NCBI GenBank assembly: GCA_033807695.1
Contig: CM066310.1
Coordinates: 1,550,001 to 1,614,000 of the forward strand
Direction: 5' to 3'
Length of the DNA stretch: 64,000 bases
Source of the DNA: Daedaleopsis sinensis
Taxonomy: Eukaryota; Basidiomycota; Agaricomycetes; Polyporales; Polyporaceae
Shown: piece after piece, positions 10,893-21,174 of the stretch
Layout of the letters: every line of letters begins with the position of its first letter
How positions within the stretch are numbered: the stretch's first letter is position 1
Made by a program: the position numbers and the translations under genes
The notes under the pieces: model-generated
Seen by the model: the letters and a program-made list of their open reading frames with translations, nothing else
The model's database searches: none
What the model was told of the DNA's origin: nothing

Positions 10893-11614
10893 TCACCAGC
10901 TTCAGAGAATGAGGTCAGCAGTAGGTCACGGATAGAGCAACGAGAAAGGAACGCACTCTATCCACCATTTCAACTCCCACCACGTCGCCTTGCTGCCCAG
11001 TGCCTTCTCTAGCTTACTCGCATTCTCCTGCGAAAGCCTATTCTCGAACTCTTCCTTGTCAAACTTGAACAACCACAGGACTGGAACTTGCTCGTCGACG
11101 GGCTCGGTGATCAAGTGGTTCGTGGACTTCGCGTGCCTGTTGACATACGCGAACTGGAGCCCCAAGTCCGGTAGGCCTGTGATCGCCCGGCAGTAGCGCA
11201 GCCCAGCCGTCATAAGATCGATTCTAGATGGTTGGTCCATGTCGGGAGATACGCAGCGTGCGAGGTTTTCAAGAGCTCTTCCACCGGCATAAATCCCGTA
11301 GAAGATCACACCCGCCCTCGCTGCTGCAATGTTCCAGGGTTGCGGCCATGGACGGCAGTCAACCTGTTTCGGACGAGCCGAACTTTCACGGGTTGCTACG
11401 GGTTGACTGGAGCCTTCGGGGAGTTGCTTGTGATGCGGCTTAGGTGTCGAGGTAGGAGTCGCTACATCCGAGGAGGGTGAATTGGATGAAGGGAGCTGGA
11501 GGCCTGTCAGCGAACAATTATGAAGGGTCAGATTCCGAAGCATGGGATACCGACTGGAAGCGCACTGGCATGTATTTGAGTTTCGGGAGGAGTATCTTCA
11601 GATCTAATGGTCAT
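10893..11614 (-). CDS. Orphan-family protein, copy C (unrecognised)
   Basis: I do not recognise this family. Three exons are inferred: ATG at 11614 (MTIRSEDTPPETQIHASALPVG), a first intron of about 50 bp ending at 'gctgacag', a long second exon, and a last intron whose removal ends the protein with WWELKWWIDW and a stop. The N-terminus is Ser/Pro/Thr rich (SPSSDVATPTSTPKPHHKQL). A conserved globular part of about 130 residues follows: VDCRPWP, AGVIFYGIYAGG, PDMDQPSRIDL, GLQFAYVN, LITEPVDEQVPVLWLFKF, LEKALGSKATWWELKW. There is no signal peptide or membrane segment. It sits in a tandem array with copies B and D in the same orientation, and its upstream block 11761-11797 matches that of copy A. 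Confidence 0.65.
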
Positions 11615-11760
11615 GACAGTCCTGTAACGAGTGGCGATAGTGCACTGTTGGTGTCTATCTTTTCTGCCGAAGTTGGGTCACGGTCAGAGTTGGGTGCAGA
11701 AGCTTGGTCCGTGCACGCGTGCACAGGCGTGCACCTCAACCGGGTTTACGTACGGCGTGA

Positions 11761-11797
11761 GCAGACGCGATCACGTGCGTGATCATGCTGGACGCGT
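11761..11797. promoter_or_regulatory. Conserved upstream block with CACGTG and ACGCGT (copy C)
   Basis: Second occurrence of the block seen at 9361-9397, exactly 2400 bp away, again about 147 bp upstream of a family start codon. CACGTG and ACGCGT sit at identical offsets. No comparable block was found upstream of copies B and D. Confidence 0.5.
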
Positions 11798-12245
11798 CTC
11801 GTCAATTATCGTGTTTGCTACCCTAACCAGACATATAGGTAGACCCATGACAACAGCTCTGCGAGTCGTGTGGCTAGATAAGGCGATGAAGCTTCGGGTG
11901 AATGCGGCCAGCCGCCACCGTGGTGGTGGGCTTCCAACGTGACAATGTGAGTGTGTCTTAAAATTATTATTCATTAATAGCCTTCCCTATTCAAGTCGTG
12001 TACTTGGCGACAGAGAGAGGGAATGGCCATAGAAGAGTGGGAAAGGGAGAGGTCGGAACGGGAGCGCAAACACGGAGAGAACTCGGAAGAAGACGATAGT
12101 GTGGGCGACGATCGCGGTATCCGAGTCGGCGACCGACGATGACTTCGAGAGAGCTGGGTGAACTCAAGGAATACAAGGCAAGCATGATAACAAGACAAAT
12201 GGTCACAGCAGAGCGACGCGTCTCGAGACACATTGACGCATGAGA

Positions 12246-12960
12246 TTACCAGCCGCTTCAAGAGATTGTGATCAGCAGTAGGTCACGGACAGAGCAACGA
12301 GGAAAGAACGCACTCCAAGTACCATTTCAACTCCCACCACGTCGCCTTGCTGCCCAGTGCCTTCTCCAGTTTTCTCACATTGTCGTGCGTAGGCCTGTTG
12401 TCGAACGCTTTCTTGTCGTACTTGAACAACCATAGGACTGGGACTTGCTCGTCGACGGGCTCGGTGACCAGAGGGTTCGAGTACTTCTCGTGCATGTTGA
12501 CATACGCGAAGTGAAGCCCCAAGTCCGGTATGCCTGTGATTGCCCGGCAGTAGTCCAGCCCAGCCAACAAAAGATCGATTTGGGATGGGTCGTCCATGTC
12601 GGGAAATACGGAACGTGCGAGGTCTTCAAGGACAGTTCCACCGGCATATATCCCGTAGAAGACCACGCCCTCCCTCGCTGCTGCAATGTTGCTGGGAAGG
12701 GGCCATGGACGGCAGTCGACCTGTTTCGGACGAGCCGACGCTTGACGAGTGGCTACTATAGGCTTATCGGTGTCCTCGGAAAGTTGTTTGTGATGCGGGT
12801 TAGGTGTCGAGCTAGAACTCGGAGTTGCTGTACCTGATGACGGTGAGGTGTGTGGATTGAGCTGGCCAAAACTTGTCAGCAAACACTCGAAAATTCAAGC
12901 AATACTCACTGTAAGTGCATGCATCTGATTTTCGAGAGGAGCATGTGCAGGGATAGACAT
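12246..12960 (-). CDS. Orphan-family protein, copy D (unrecognised)
   Basis: Best-preserved member. The start at 12960 gives MSIPAHAPLENQMHALT, followed by an intron (GTGAGTATT...TTGGCCAG) and then LNPHTSPSSGTATPSSSS. The conserved part follows: VDCRPWPLP, EGVVFYGIYAGGTVLEDLAR, FPDMDDPSQIDLLLAGLDYC, GLHFAYVNMHEKYSNPLVTE and LFKYDKKAFDNR. A last intron begins at GTGCGT inside the Glu/Asp codon and leads to an ending of ELKWYLDGW. Copy C ends in WIDW after the same intron, so two independent copies support this splice. Function unknown; about 200 residues, soluble, no known catalytic motif. The downstream flank (12115-12245) also resembles the flank of copy B, so the duplication unit is larger than the gene. 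Confidence 0.7.
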
Positions 12961-13170
12961 GACAGTGAAATGCAGAGTCACGATAGTGTCTGACTGTCCG
13001 TGTTCTCTACCGAGGATGTCGATGATGGTTGTAGAAAGAAGTCGCACTGTCGTAGTTTAACCGAGCCGCGGGCCGGTGTTCCCGAAGCCGTCATGTCACA
13101 TGATCAATCTCCTCTCGAACGCTCGTCTGAAGACTGAGGGTTTCTGGTACCTCCCTCTCCCTCTTCCACT

Positions 13171-14945
13171 ATGCTTCTGCCCGTATCATTGCTTGCTGTC
13201 GTGCAATCATTTCTCTTGCTCGCGGAAGCTCAGCAACGGCTCACACTTGAGACTGTAGCGGCTCTCGACACCTCTACACTCCCTTCTCCTCCAACATTCA
13301 GCTTGCAACCAAGCACCGACCCACTCTTTGTCTCGGCAGCACTATGTGCGAATGCTGACAATCCACCGCGATTCTTCTTGTCAAACGATTCCTCGATACC
13401 CCAGCCAGGGCCGGGAGATGTTGACAACTCGAGGGTATTCGAACTTGAGCTTGGAGTGGAGGGGTTCGGGACTTGGAGTGGGCTATTTACTGCAGGAGCA
13501 AGTCTGGCAGTGCTCAAGGGCAGCAGTGCGGTTGCATTTGAGATCCTCGTATCCTCGACTAGTGAGTCTTTCCGTTCGGTAGTCTCGGTGCCTCACGCTC
13601 AGCTGGCGAAGATACCACAGCGGAGCAAGAGTACCCTCACGTTGGCGACACGACGTCAAATCAAGCCCTCATATTCTCCCCGCCATTCTCTCCTGAACCA
13701 ATCGCCCAGCCGACGTATCCCAACTACACCCTTCCTGCTGCGAACCTGTCGTTTCCAGCGCAACCTACAAGTCCACGCAACTACACGCTCTTATACACCA
13801 CCACGTCCTCATCTGCGCTGAAGGCTATTCCCCGGACGACATGCGCCTTGCGAGCTGTAGCGAAGGGAGACAGCACAATCATCGCTCGATCCACGGAGCA
13901 GAGTGCGGGCATGTGGTTGCGTGACCCACTAGGATGGAGATGGCAGTGGCTTGTGGGTGGGCTTACGCCTAACACGAACTACACTGCGTACATGTTGCAG
14001 ACCGGGAAGCTAGCTGCGACATATCCAGTTAACTTCGTGACTAAGTCGGGTGAGTGTGATCTTTATCGTTCGCTTGAATGCAGCCTTCGGAATCCCTGGT
14101 TTTGGAATTGCGGCAAGCAACACCTGGCTTTCTCGCTCAGTGAACGACATCAGTACGGTCTGTTCTTTGCACCGAATACGGTATTAGGACGAGTCCTGTA
14201 CCTAAGCAACCAGCTATGTCATCTGCGAAAGAGGCCCGAGTGTTATGCGCTGTGCTGTTCTATGTGACCGCTTGACCTCCCCATCAATTCGATGTCGCTG
14301 ACCATCCCTCCCGGCTCCGTAGCATCGTTCAATTGCCCACTGGTGCACAACCTCCCCTTCTGCCCTTCCATATCTTACGCCGTCCCGCTCGCCCCACCGC
14401 GTCTCCCCGCAGTCGTTCACACCGCATCCACGATCCCACCGGACATCGCCGACAACATCATCTCCACCCTCACGAACTTCACGACGACCCTTACGACGCT
14501 CGCGTGCGGGCGCGACTTCTACAGCCCGCTCGTGACCTGCGCCGACTGCCAGCAGGCGTACCGCACCTGGCTCTGCGCCGTCTCCTTCCCGCGCTGCGGC
14601 GAGGTCCCTCCCAACGCCGTCAGCAGATCCTCTGGTTCGGACGGGCAGGCGCAGGTGCCGCTTCCCGCGCTGAGCAGTGTGAGTGCGGGCGCGCCGATGC
14701 GGAACCCCGCGCTGCCGGCGTTTGGGTCCGCGTACCAGGCGCTGCTGCCGTGCTTGGAGACGTGCAACGCGGCGGACCGCGCGTGTCCGACGTTCCTCGG
14801 CTTCAAGTGCCCGCTGCCCAAATTCACGGCGGCGAATAGCTATGGGGTTGGCTTTTTGGATAGCGGGGATGAGGGGAGCATGGGCGGAGGGACGACGGGG
14901 GTCGTGCAGGATGTGTATGGCAACGTGTGGTGTAATGCGGGCTGA
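13171..14945 (+). CDS. MID1: Stretch-activated calcium channel subunit Mid1
   Basis: Homologue of yeast Mid1, the regulatory subunit of the Cch1-Mid1 plasma-membrane calcium influx channel. The ATG at 13171 opens a signal peptide (MLLPVSLLAVVQSFLLLAEAQ). Three exons are inferred. Intron 1 (about 13562-13610) restores the frame TTGEDTTAEQEYPHVGD. Intron 2 (about 14048-14325) joins NFVTKS to ASFNCPLVHNLPFC. The middle part has several N-glycosylation sites (NYT, NLS) and LTPNTNYTAYML. The Cys-rich C-terminus carries the family signature: CGRDFYSPLVTCADCQQAYR, WLCAVSFPRC, LETCNAADRACPTFLGFKC and a final YGNVWCN. Length and domain order fit an intact gene. The 278-bp second intron is long for this window, so a small extra exon there cannot be excluded. 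Confidence 0.92.
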
Positions 14946-15518
14946 CGAGGTGTGATCGTCTTTGTATTCTCATGGTGTAACTTATCTGGTTGTTGGATCG
15001 ACACAGGTGTTTTGTAATGTTGGTGAGCTGTTCGTGAATGTCCGATCAGTATTCGTAGCTAACGAAACTCCGCCAGCCTCTATGCACTATGTACATCGTC
15101 AGTTCATACATGTTGCAGCTCGGAACGGAGCTCGTCCTTTTTCTCAACTACGACATTCTTGCGCGTAGTCTGAGAGCATAGTGCGGGCCGATTGCCTCGT
15201 CCATCAATAGGTCATTCTCGAGAATCATACCCACGAAGAAGTCAGGCGACGAATCGCCCCGCATCACCAAAAATGAAGCCTGGACTCCAGAGGGGTGCTT
15301 CTACGAGGTACTGCCACCAGAGAGAGGATCGGCATAGTTAGCGAATCAATACGTTGCTAAAAAAAAAACCACTCAGTCACTCACTCCCAGATAATCCGTG
15401 TGCGCTATCATGGGCACCGCACCTCACATCACGTATCGGTTCCCGCCTGCGGACAACACACTATCACCATATTCCTACATTGCTCGAAGCGGCGGCGACC
15501 TCATAGTACATGAAGACA
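14946..15518. other. Intergenic, MID1 and dehydrogenase 3' ends
   Basis: Convergent 3' flanks of MID1 (+) and the dehydrogenase (-). It contains an A-tract at about 15360-15368. No gene was recognised. Confidence 0.5.
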
Positions 15519-16532
15519 TCAAACGGTCTTATCTACGTTCTCGGACCACGACGCGTACTTCTCTGCCGACTCGAGGAGCAGCTTCGCCCTTGACTTGTAG
15601 GCTGCTACCGAGGCGGGACTGAGCGGGAAGTACAACGGAGGATCCGCTAGACTGGCGAGCTTGTAGACGACCTCCATGCCCTTCCTGGGGTCACCAGGTG
15701 GGACGTAACTGTCGTAGAAGCCTGCCAGTCCCGCTGTTGGAGAGGTCGGCGCTTCGTACGCGGGGCGAGATGCCGGCCACTTGAACTTTCCCACTAACGG
15801 AGTGTTGAACGGCCCGGTAGAGACGAGGCTGATCTGCGAGACCGTGAGTACATCTAAACCGGCCACCATCCTGTTCATACTCACCTTGATGTTCCAAGTG
15901 GGGTCGAGCTCACCCGCATAGGCCTCGGTAAACCCGTCCAATGCTGAAGGACGTAGATGTGAATCACACGGCCGATAGGCAAGTGAAACCAGGACGTACC
16001 GTATTTGGTGGCGGAGTAATGTCCCATCATGGTCATGCTCTCGATAGCAGCGAAGGACGAGTTCTGGATGATCCGACCACCGACCCCGCTCGGGTTCACG
16101 TCCCTCATGAACTTCACCGCTTCCCGCGTGATGTTCGCGGTGCCCCAGAAGTTGGTCTCGAACACTGCGCGTGTGTCCTCATCGCTCACGAGCTCGACCT
16201 GACCAACCAAGATGGCCCCCGCGTTGTTGAAGACGACGTCCAGCCGACCGAACTTCTCCTTGATTGTGGCAAATGTCTGGCGAGTGTCTTCAGGATCGGT
16301 GATGTCGAGCTTGAGCACGAGCAGGCGGTCGGAGGGGTACTTGGAGGATAGGTCTGAGAGCGCTTCAGGACGGCGGGCCGTCGCGACTACGATGTCTCCG
16401 TTTTCGAGAGCGACCTCAGTGAGATGACGGCCAAAGCCAGTCGATGTACCGGTGACTGTTAATATCGAGGTCAGTACAGCATAGTTGAAGAGACGTTACA
16501 TATAACGCACCGAGCCAGATCTTAGGAGACAT
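15519..16532 (-). CDS. Short-chain dehydrogenase/reductase, copy 1
   Basis: Classical NAD(P)-dependent SDR of about 280 residues; substrate unknown. A short first exon (MSPKIWLV, ATG at 16532) is joined across a 60-bp intron to the cofactor motif TGTSTGFG. Then follow VVATARRPEAL, the adenine-pocket LDITD, the NNAG motif (VVFNNAG), the region QNSSFAAIES and the catalytic YxxxK (HYSATKY). Later exons give ALDGFTEAYAGELDP and STGPFNTP, ending ENVDKTV. No signal peptide, so probably cytosolic. A close paralogue lies inverted at 34118-35134 with the same exon structure and matching upstream DNA, which points to a segmental inverted duplication. Confidence 0.88.
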
Positions 16533-16621
16533 GCTGTAGTCGAAGATGGAGTGCGGGCAGGGACTCTCGTGTTGAAGCTTGGAGCGTTGTGATACATATA
16601 CCTCTCCTATAGACGCACATA

Positions 16622-16690
16622 GTGGCTTCCTTTACTCAATCGTTTGAGACCAAACCTACTAGTCTTGCCTGCAACGTCATGAAGCTTTGA
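16622..16690 (-). repeat. Duplicated upstream element of the dehydrogenase genes (copy 1)
   Basis: On the minus strand this reads close to the plus strand at 33779-33846, sharing 'gactagtaggt' and the exact run 'ggtctcaaacgattgagta'. Here it begins about 90 bp upstream of the start codon; at the other copy it lies about 270-340 bp upstream, so sequence was gained there or lost here. It may be part of the duplicated segment or a small repeated element. Confidence 0.7.
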
Positions 16691-17513
16691 TCTGAAAGTT
16701 CCCGGATAGCTGTGATCAAACCGATAAGTAGGTCGGTTTGAACCTCAGCTTCGTCTATGTGGAGTTTACCTGCCAGTGCGGCGGCCAAGAAGTGGCGAGA
16801 GGAGGAGGAAGGCAGAGGTCTTGTCATTGTTAATGTTTAGGACTTGGCATTGCAAGTCGGACTACTGCTCTGATAACAACTGGGGATTATTAGTATCAGA
16901 CGGACGGCCTCTAACGTCTGAAACCGGACCGAACCTCGACTGGTCTCGTCCGAATGTTATGTGGCTTATGAGATACGCTCACCGTAAAGACTTGGCGTCA
17001 TTATTCGGAACTATAGACTCGAACGAATCCATTGAGTAGCGGGGTCTGGGCAATTTCTGGGCGTATTTTGTCTCCCCTAGGCAGACGATGAGGACCTATT
17101 GACGTGAGGGATGGACGATCCTAGGACGTGTTACTAGTTAGGCTCGGAGCAAACCTCACTCGGCGCTTGCGCACCTTAAGAGCTTGTGACCGAAGTCGCC
17201 GAAATAGGCGTCACTCTGTCACACTGGCTCTCGTCAGGAGCTGTCAGGGGAGGTCAGGAGTCTCCGAGTCGTCTCACAACTTCGAGTCCCCGTTTGGTGA
17301 CAGCTGGCACTGTGGCAGTTTGGACTCTGACATCTGCGGCCTTTTTATGTAAGTATGTGCCCGCTCAACGTTCGACGTTAACCATCACTTGTACAGCGCC
17401 CACCGGAGAGACAACTTGAACAAGGGAGCACTCTTAACCACAATCATCGCCGAATTCGAACCCCCGCACCACTGGGGGAATCTACAACGCCCTCCATCTC
17501 CGAATCAGCGACA
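16691..17513. other. Intergenic, no gene recognised
   Basis: Upstream DNA of the dehydrogenase (-) and of the NTPase gene (+). Only short, unconserved open frames are present. Confidence 0.4.
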
Positions 17514-19498
17514 ATGTCTGCCTCTCCTGACTCTGATACCGCCGATTCATACGTATACTATGAATCCAAATCAGTGGGCCCCCCGCATAAAAGGGCGAAG
17601 TTACACCTGGTATGTCCCTACTATTCATTCAGCCCGACGTGGTCTCCTATAACAACGGTTTACAGCCTGCTGGTTGGGAACCCGTATCCCTACAAGAATG
17701 GGCTGTATTCTACAATACCTGGTGGTGCAAGCCGCCCACAGATGCCGATGCCGCGAACCTCGAAAAGCCCCATACCGTCGTCATTGTCGGTCTCTCCCGA
17801 CGTGTCCAGGCGGGCTTCAAGATTTACCAGTCGCAAGGCAGACTGCTGGTGCGCGAAGAATACCTACGCCTCTACAAGCAGCTATGCGACTTTCAGAAGG
17901 ACGATCACGAAGGAGCGGTAATTATCGGGCAGCCTGGCATTGGTGCGTCGTTCCGTCCGAGTCCAGGCTTCTAAAGTGTGCGATATTGATTATGCCTCAG
18001 GCAAATCGTATTTCATCATCTACGCCTTGTTGCGACGCATGGCGGCGGGCCAAAGGACCCTCTTTTCAACCACCTACGGCACGACTTATCTATTCGATGA
18101 ACAGGGCGCATGGCAGATGAGAAAGAAGAATATCTCGTGCTGACTCTGATGGGTCGCTCTGGTCCTTGATCGACGCCGCAGATGACACGCCGCTTCACAT
18201 CCAGCCGGTGGCTTGTAGTTTGGCGTTCGCTGTAGTCGCGACTTCCCCCGAGGTGGGAAGGTACGACAAGTGGTACAGAAGGGGGGCGGGCAGGATCAGG
18301 CGCGTGATCGCAGGGCCATGGAGTGTCGAGGAACTCTACCAGCTGTTCACAGGAATCCTTTTCTGCCTGTGTTCGCTGACATCAGGCTAAGTTGACTAAC
18401 GACGGACTCACGAAACTCTCCGCGGCCGAGCGGGAGCCCTATCAGACGCGCGAGAGCGTGGAGGCACTGGTCCAAGACGTCAGCCCTTGCCCGCACGACA
18501 TCCTCTGGTACATACAAGACTGCAACACCTATCAACAGATAGTCAGCAGCGCCGTCCACAACATCTACAGTGTACACCATAGACAAGATCCTTCGCATAT
18601 TGGATAAGGCGGCCACTGATAGTAATGACAGCCTGATACTCATCCAGCCAGGCGACGGCAACGAGATGTGCGTCTCGCTGAAAACCGTCAAGATCGCTGC
18701 CAGCGTGTTGGCGAAGCTGGGTTATTTTCATAACCAATCCGACGCGCAGAGTCTCTTCCTTGCTGCTCCGACCAACGAGGGGACCAGAACTCTGGCTGGT
18801 CTTGTCTTCAAGATCCTCGCTATCCAGGCTACGCGCGGCCAGCGACCTGCCCTGGATTCGCACGGCTTCCATCTCATGAAGGCTCTCGACGGAACAGCGA
18901 AGTTCCCCAGCCGCTTCCAACACACTCTGACCACGCCGACACGGTACGTGGCTCGTGACCGGTTCCGCATAACATCACTAACGCTTTCCCCAGTGTGATT
19001 GATGTAGAGGACGGCAAGTCGACGCTCGATGCCGCCGAGCTTCACGAGCTCAGTGTCGACGAGACGCAAAACTCTTGGAGATCACACGTTATCGCGGGAT
19101 GTTCGCCGTTTGGCGAAGAGCGCAGGTTGATCCAATATGCGGCACTCGCCGATTGCGCTCTGGACCCGACACACTACTATCGCCCCCAGGACCCGAGGAA
19201 TCCGCTCTTCGACTCGTTTCTTTTGCAAGAGGATCAAGATCACGTCGTCGTATGGGTTGTGTAGATGGCGACCGCGAACGACCGTGACAGCGAGGACAGT
19301 GGATTTGAGATTCTGGACGAACTCTCCACACGAGTGCAGAACAAGTTCGCACAGAAGCAGGTGGTGCTCAAGTACGTGCTCGTCGTGCCATACCTGCCTG
19401 GCGTCGCCGTGCGGTGGAACCTGTTACGCAAGGTGGAGGAGGACTCCGTATATGTGCTGTATCTTGACTCCTTTGTCCCGTTCAATGCCTTGTTCTAA
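17514..19498 (+). pseudogene. RHS/Crinkler-like P-loop NTPase, degenerate
   Basis: Resembles the agaricomycete P-loop proteins similar to retrotransposon-hot-spot and Crinkler NTPases. It begins MSASPDSDTADSYV at 17514; exon 2 gives PAGWEPVSLQEWAVFYNTWW and VVIVGLSRRVQAGF. The Walker A motif GQPGIGKS is split by an intron between the two parts of the second Gly codon (about 17942-18000). Then come LFSTTYGTTYLFDE, DSDGSLWSLIDAAD, FAVVATSPEVGRYDKWY, VEELYQLFTG and NPFLPVFADIR. Frames must change between these blocks near 18120, 18352, 18395 and 18565 without plausible introns. An in-frame TAG at 19262-19264 separates VVWVV from the continuing frame SEDSGFEILDELSTRVQ. These lesions suggest a recent pseudogene, or less likely one with errors or unusual splicing. 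No retroelement was seen next to it. Confidence 0.6.
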
Positions 19499-20258
19499 AG
19501 TCGCCGCTTATGTACTCCTTGTGAAGATGATGTACATACTAGATGAACTATGTACTTACTAGATGAAGTAGATACTTACTGTCATAGTGTTCGCTGTTGA
19601 GAGTGCACAGGAGTGTTCGGTGACGCAGAAGCCTTCCGCGCCGTCCCAAAGTCATCACTCGGCCATCACAGGTACCAAAGACAACAACGTTCGTATGCTT
19701 GTCAGTGCATCTGAGTCGCTCACTGCTTGCGTTTGCGGACGCCGCTGACAGAGATGGCTTCGAACGCGGTAGCGCTGTCGAGCCTCCTGTATCTGCGCCT
19801 GTGAGTATATATCACTACACCACACCACACCACAGTTCTGATACTCACCAGACCAGACCAGCTGCCTGAGACGTCGCCTTGAATATCATCGTTCCTATCT
19901 CACCGAGAAGGCCAGACTTCACAGCGTCATCAGTTCCGTCGCATCCAGTCCTTGGCACAGCTATTCCCCCTCCGCCCAAGTGGTCTATCTTGATGACTTT
20001 GACGCATCTGGCGCAAGTGATATGGATCATGGAACCAACACTGGGATGCAGAGGGCGTCAAACGAATGTACGATTGCGAGGCTACTGATAATCAGCACAG
20101 CATCCACGGCAACATTAGCAGTCAATCCTACGAAGTACGAAGTCCGAGAAATATCCAAACGGAGAAAGTGTTCAGTAGCGTATATATGAGTATGTCCGTC
20201 GTATCTGTCCTTGTCCCAAAAGACCGTGCGTTCTTCTGGCGCGGGTCGTGCTCACTGC
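19499..20258. other. Intergenic, short direct repeats only
   Basis: No gene recognised. Bases 19528-19580 contain two to three imperfect copies of a unit like 'tgtacttactagatgaa'. Bases 19817-19835 are a short 'cacaccacaccaca' run. Confidence 0.4.
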
Positions 20259-21058
20259 TCAGAAGATCATTTGGACCTTGACCTCGTAGCAGGAGTCGAA
20301 GTTGTACGCGCTGCTGTCAGGCGTGGGCTTGAACACGATGTTGTTCTGGCTGCCGGCCTGGCAGAGAGAGAACGAGTCCGTGTCGCCGTTGACGGCGAGG
20401 TACGGGTGCCCGGTGCTGTGGCCGGCGGGATCGGTGCTCGCCTGTACAGCCGGGCAATCGCACATAGGGAGGAGACGGGGAAGTCAAAGTGGGCAGGGAA
20501 GCGCAGGTGGATAGGGTGTCGTGATCAGAGCTCACACGGTATGACTGCTAAGGAACAATGGAAGCTCACCACGCCGCAATAGATCTGAGCACCCTGCGTG
20601 GGGTCGATAGTGTTGCTTGCCGCGAACGTGACCTCCTGCCCGTCCGAGACGAGCTGGCCACCGGTCGGGACCGCGTGCGGGCCCGAGGGGATGAGGCGGC
20701 CGTCCAGGAGGGCGACGGTCGGGTAGTCGTCGAATGGGAACGTCGCGATCGTCTGCACCCGTTCGTGTCAGCCCCCTAACCAAACACAGGGAGACAAAGG
20801 GGTCTCAGCGTGCTCACGCACCGAAAGGACCTTGAACGAGACACCCGAGATCGCACCAGCCTGGCCGAAAACGAGAGGGACACCGGTGGTGTTCGCGTTC
20901 GGGAGGGAGGTGTTGTACGCGGCGAGGGTGAAGGTCTTCGCGTTGTCGAACGCGCCGCCGCCGAGGTTGGTGCATGACGGGCTCGTACGCTTCATCGCGG
21001 GCACCGCAAACACCGCGGAGGCAGCGAAGCCGAGCGTGAGGAGGCTGAGGGCGAACAT
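20259..21058 (-). CDS. Small secreted protein, copy 1 (unknown function)
   Basis: Small secreted protein of roughly 190 residues. The ATG at 21058 is chosen because it opens directly into a signal peptide (MFALSLLTLGFAASAVFAVP); an in-frame ATG at 21127 would bury it. Three exons with phase-0 introns join FKVLS to TIATFPFDDYPTVALLDG, and QIYCGV to ASTDPAGHSTGHPYLAVNG. Later motifs are FSLCQAGSQNNIVFKPT and the end FDSCYEVKVQMIF. Three or more Cys could form disulfides. The paralogue at 23247-24043 has the same exon plan and motifs (YPHDDYPTMSIVNGRLFPKG, LLAVNGG, FSLCAVGSEYHVVYKPT). I recognise it as a common secreted basidiomycete family but not its function. Confidence 0.85.
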
Positions 21059-21150
21059 GCTGGCGGGTGGCGGCGAGCGAAAGGCGGATGGAAGGAGAAA
21101 GCGAAGAAGGCGGAGGGGGTGCGGCAAACAGGAAGAGATGACTGACGAGC

Positions 21151-21156
21151 TTTATA
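21151..21156 (-). promoter_or_regulatory. TATA box of secreted protein copy 1
   Basis: TATAAA on the minus strand, about 95 bp upstream of the start codon at 21058. Confidence 0.5.
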
Positions 21157-21174
21157 TCCGCTGATTCCGCTCAC

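Noticed and set aside
14333..14839. 168-codon plus-strand frame within MID1
   Set aside because: Arg-rich alternative frame of the GC-rich MID1 last exon; the Cys signature lies in the other frame.
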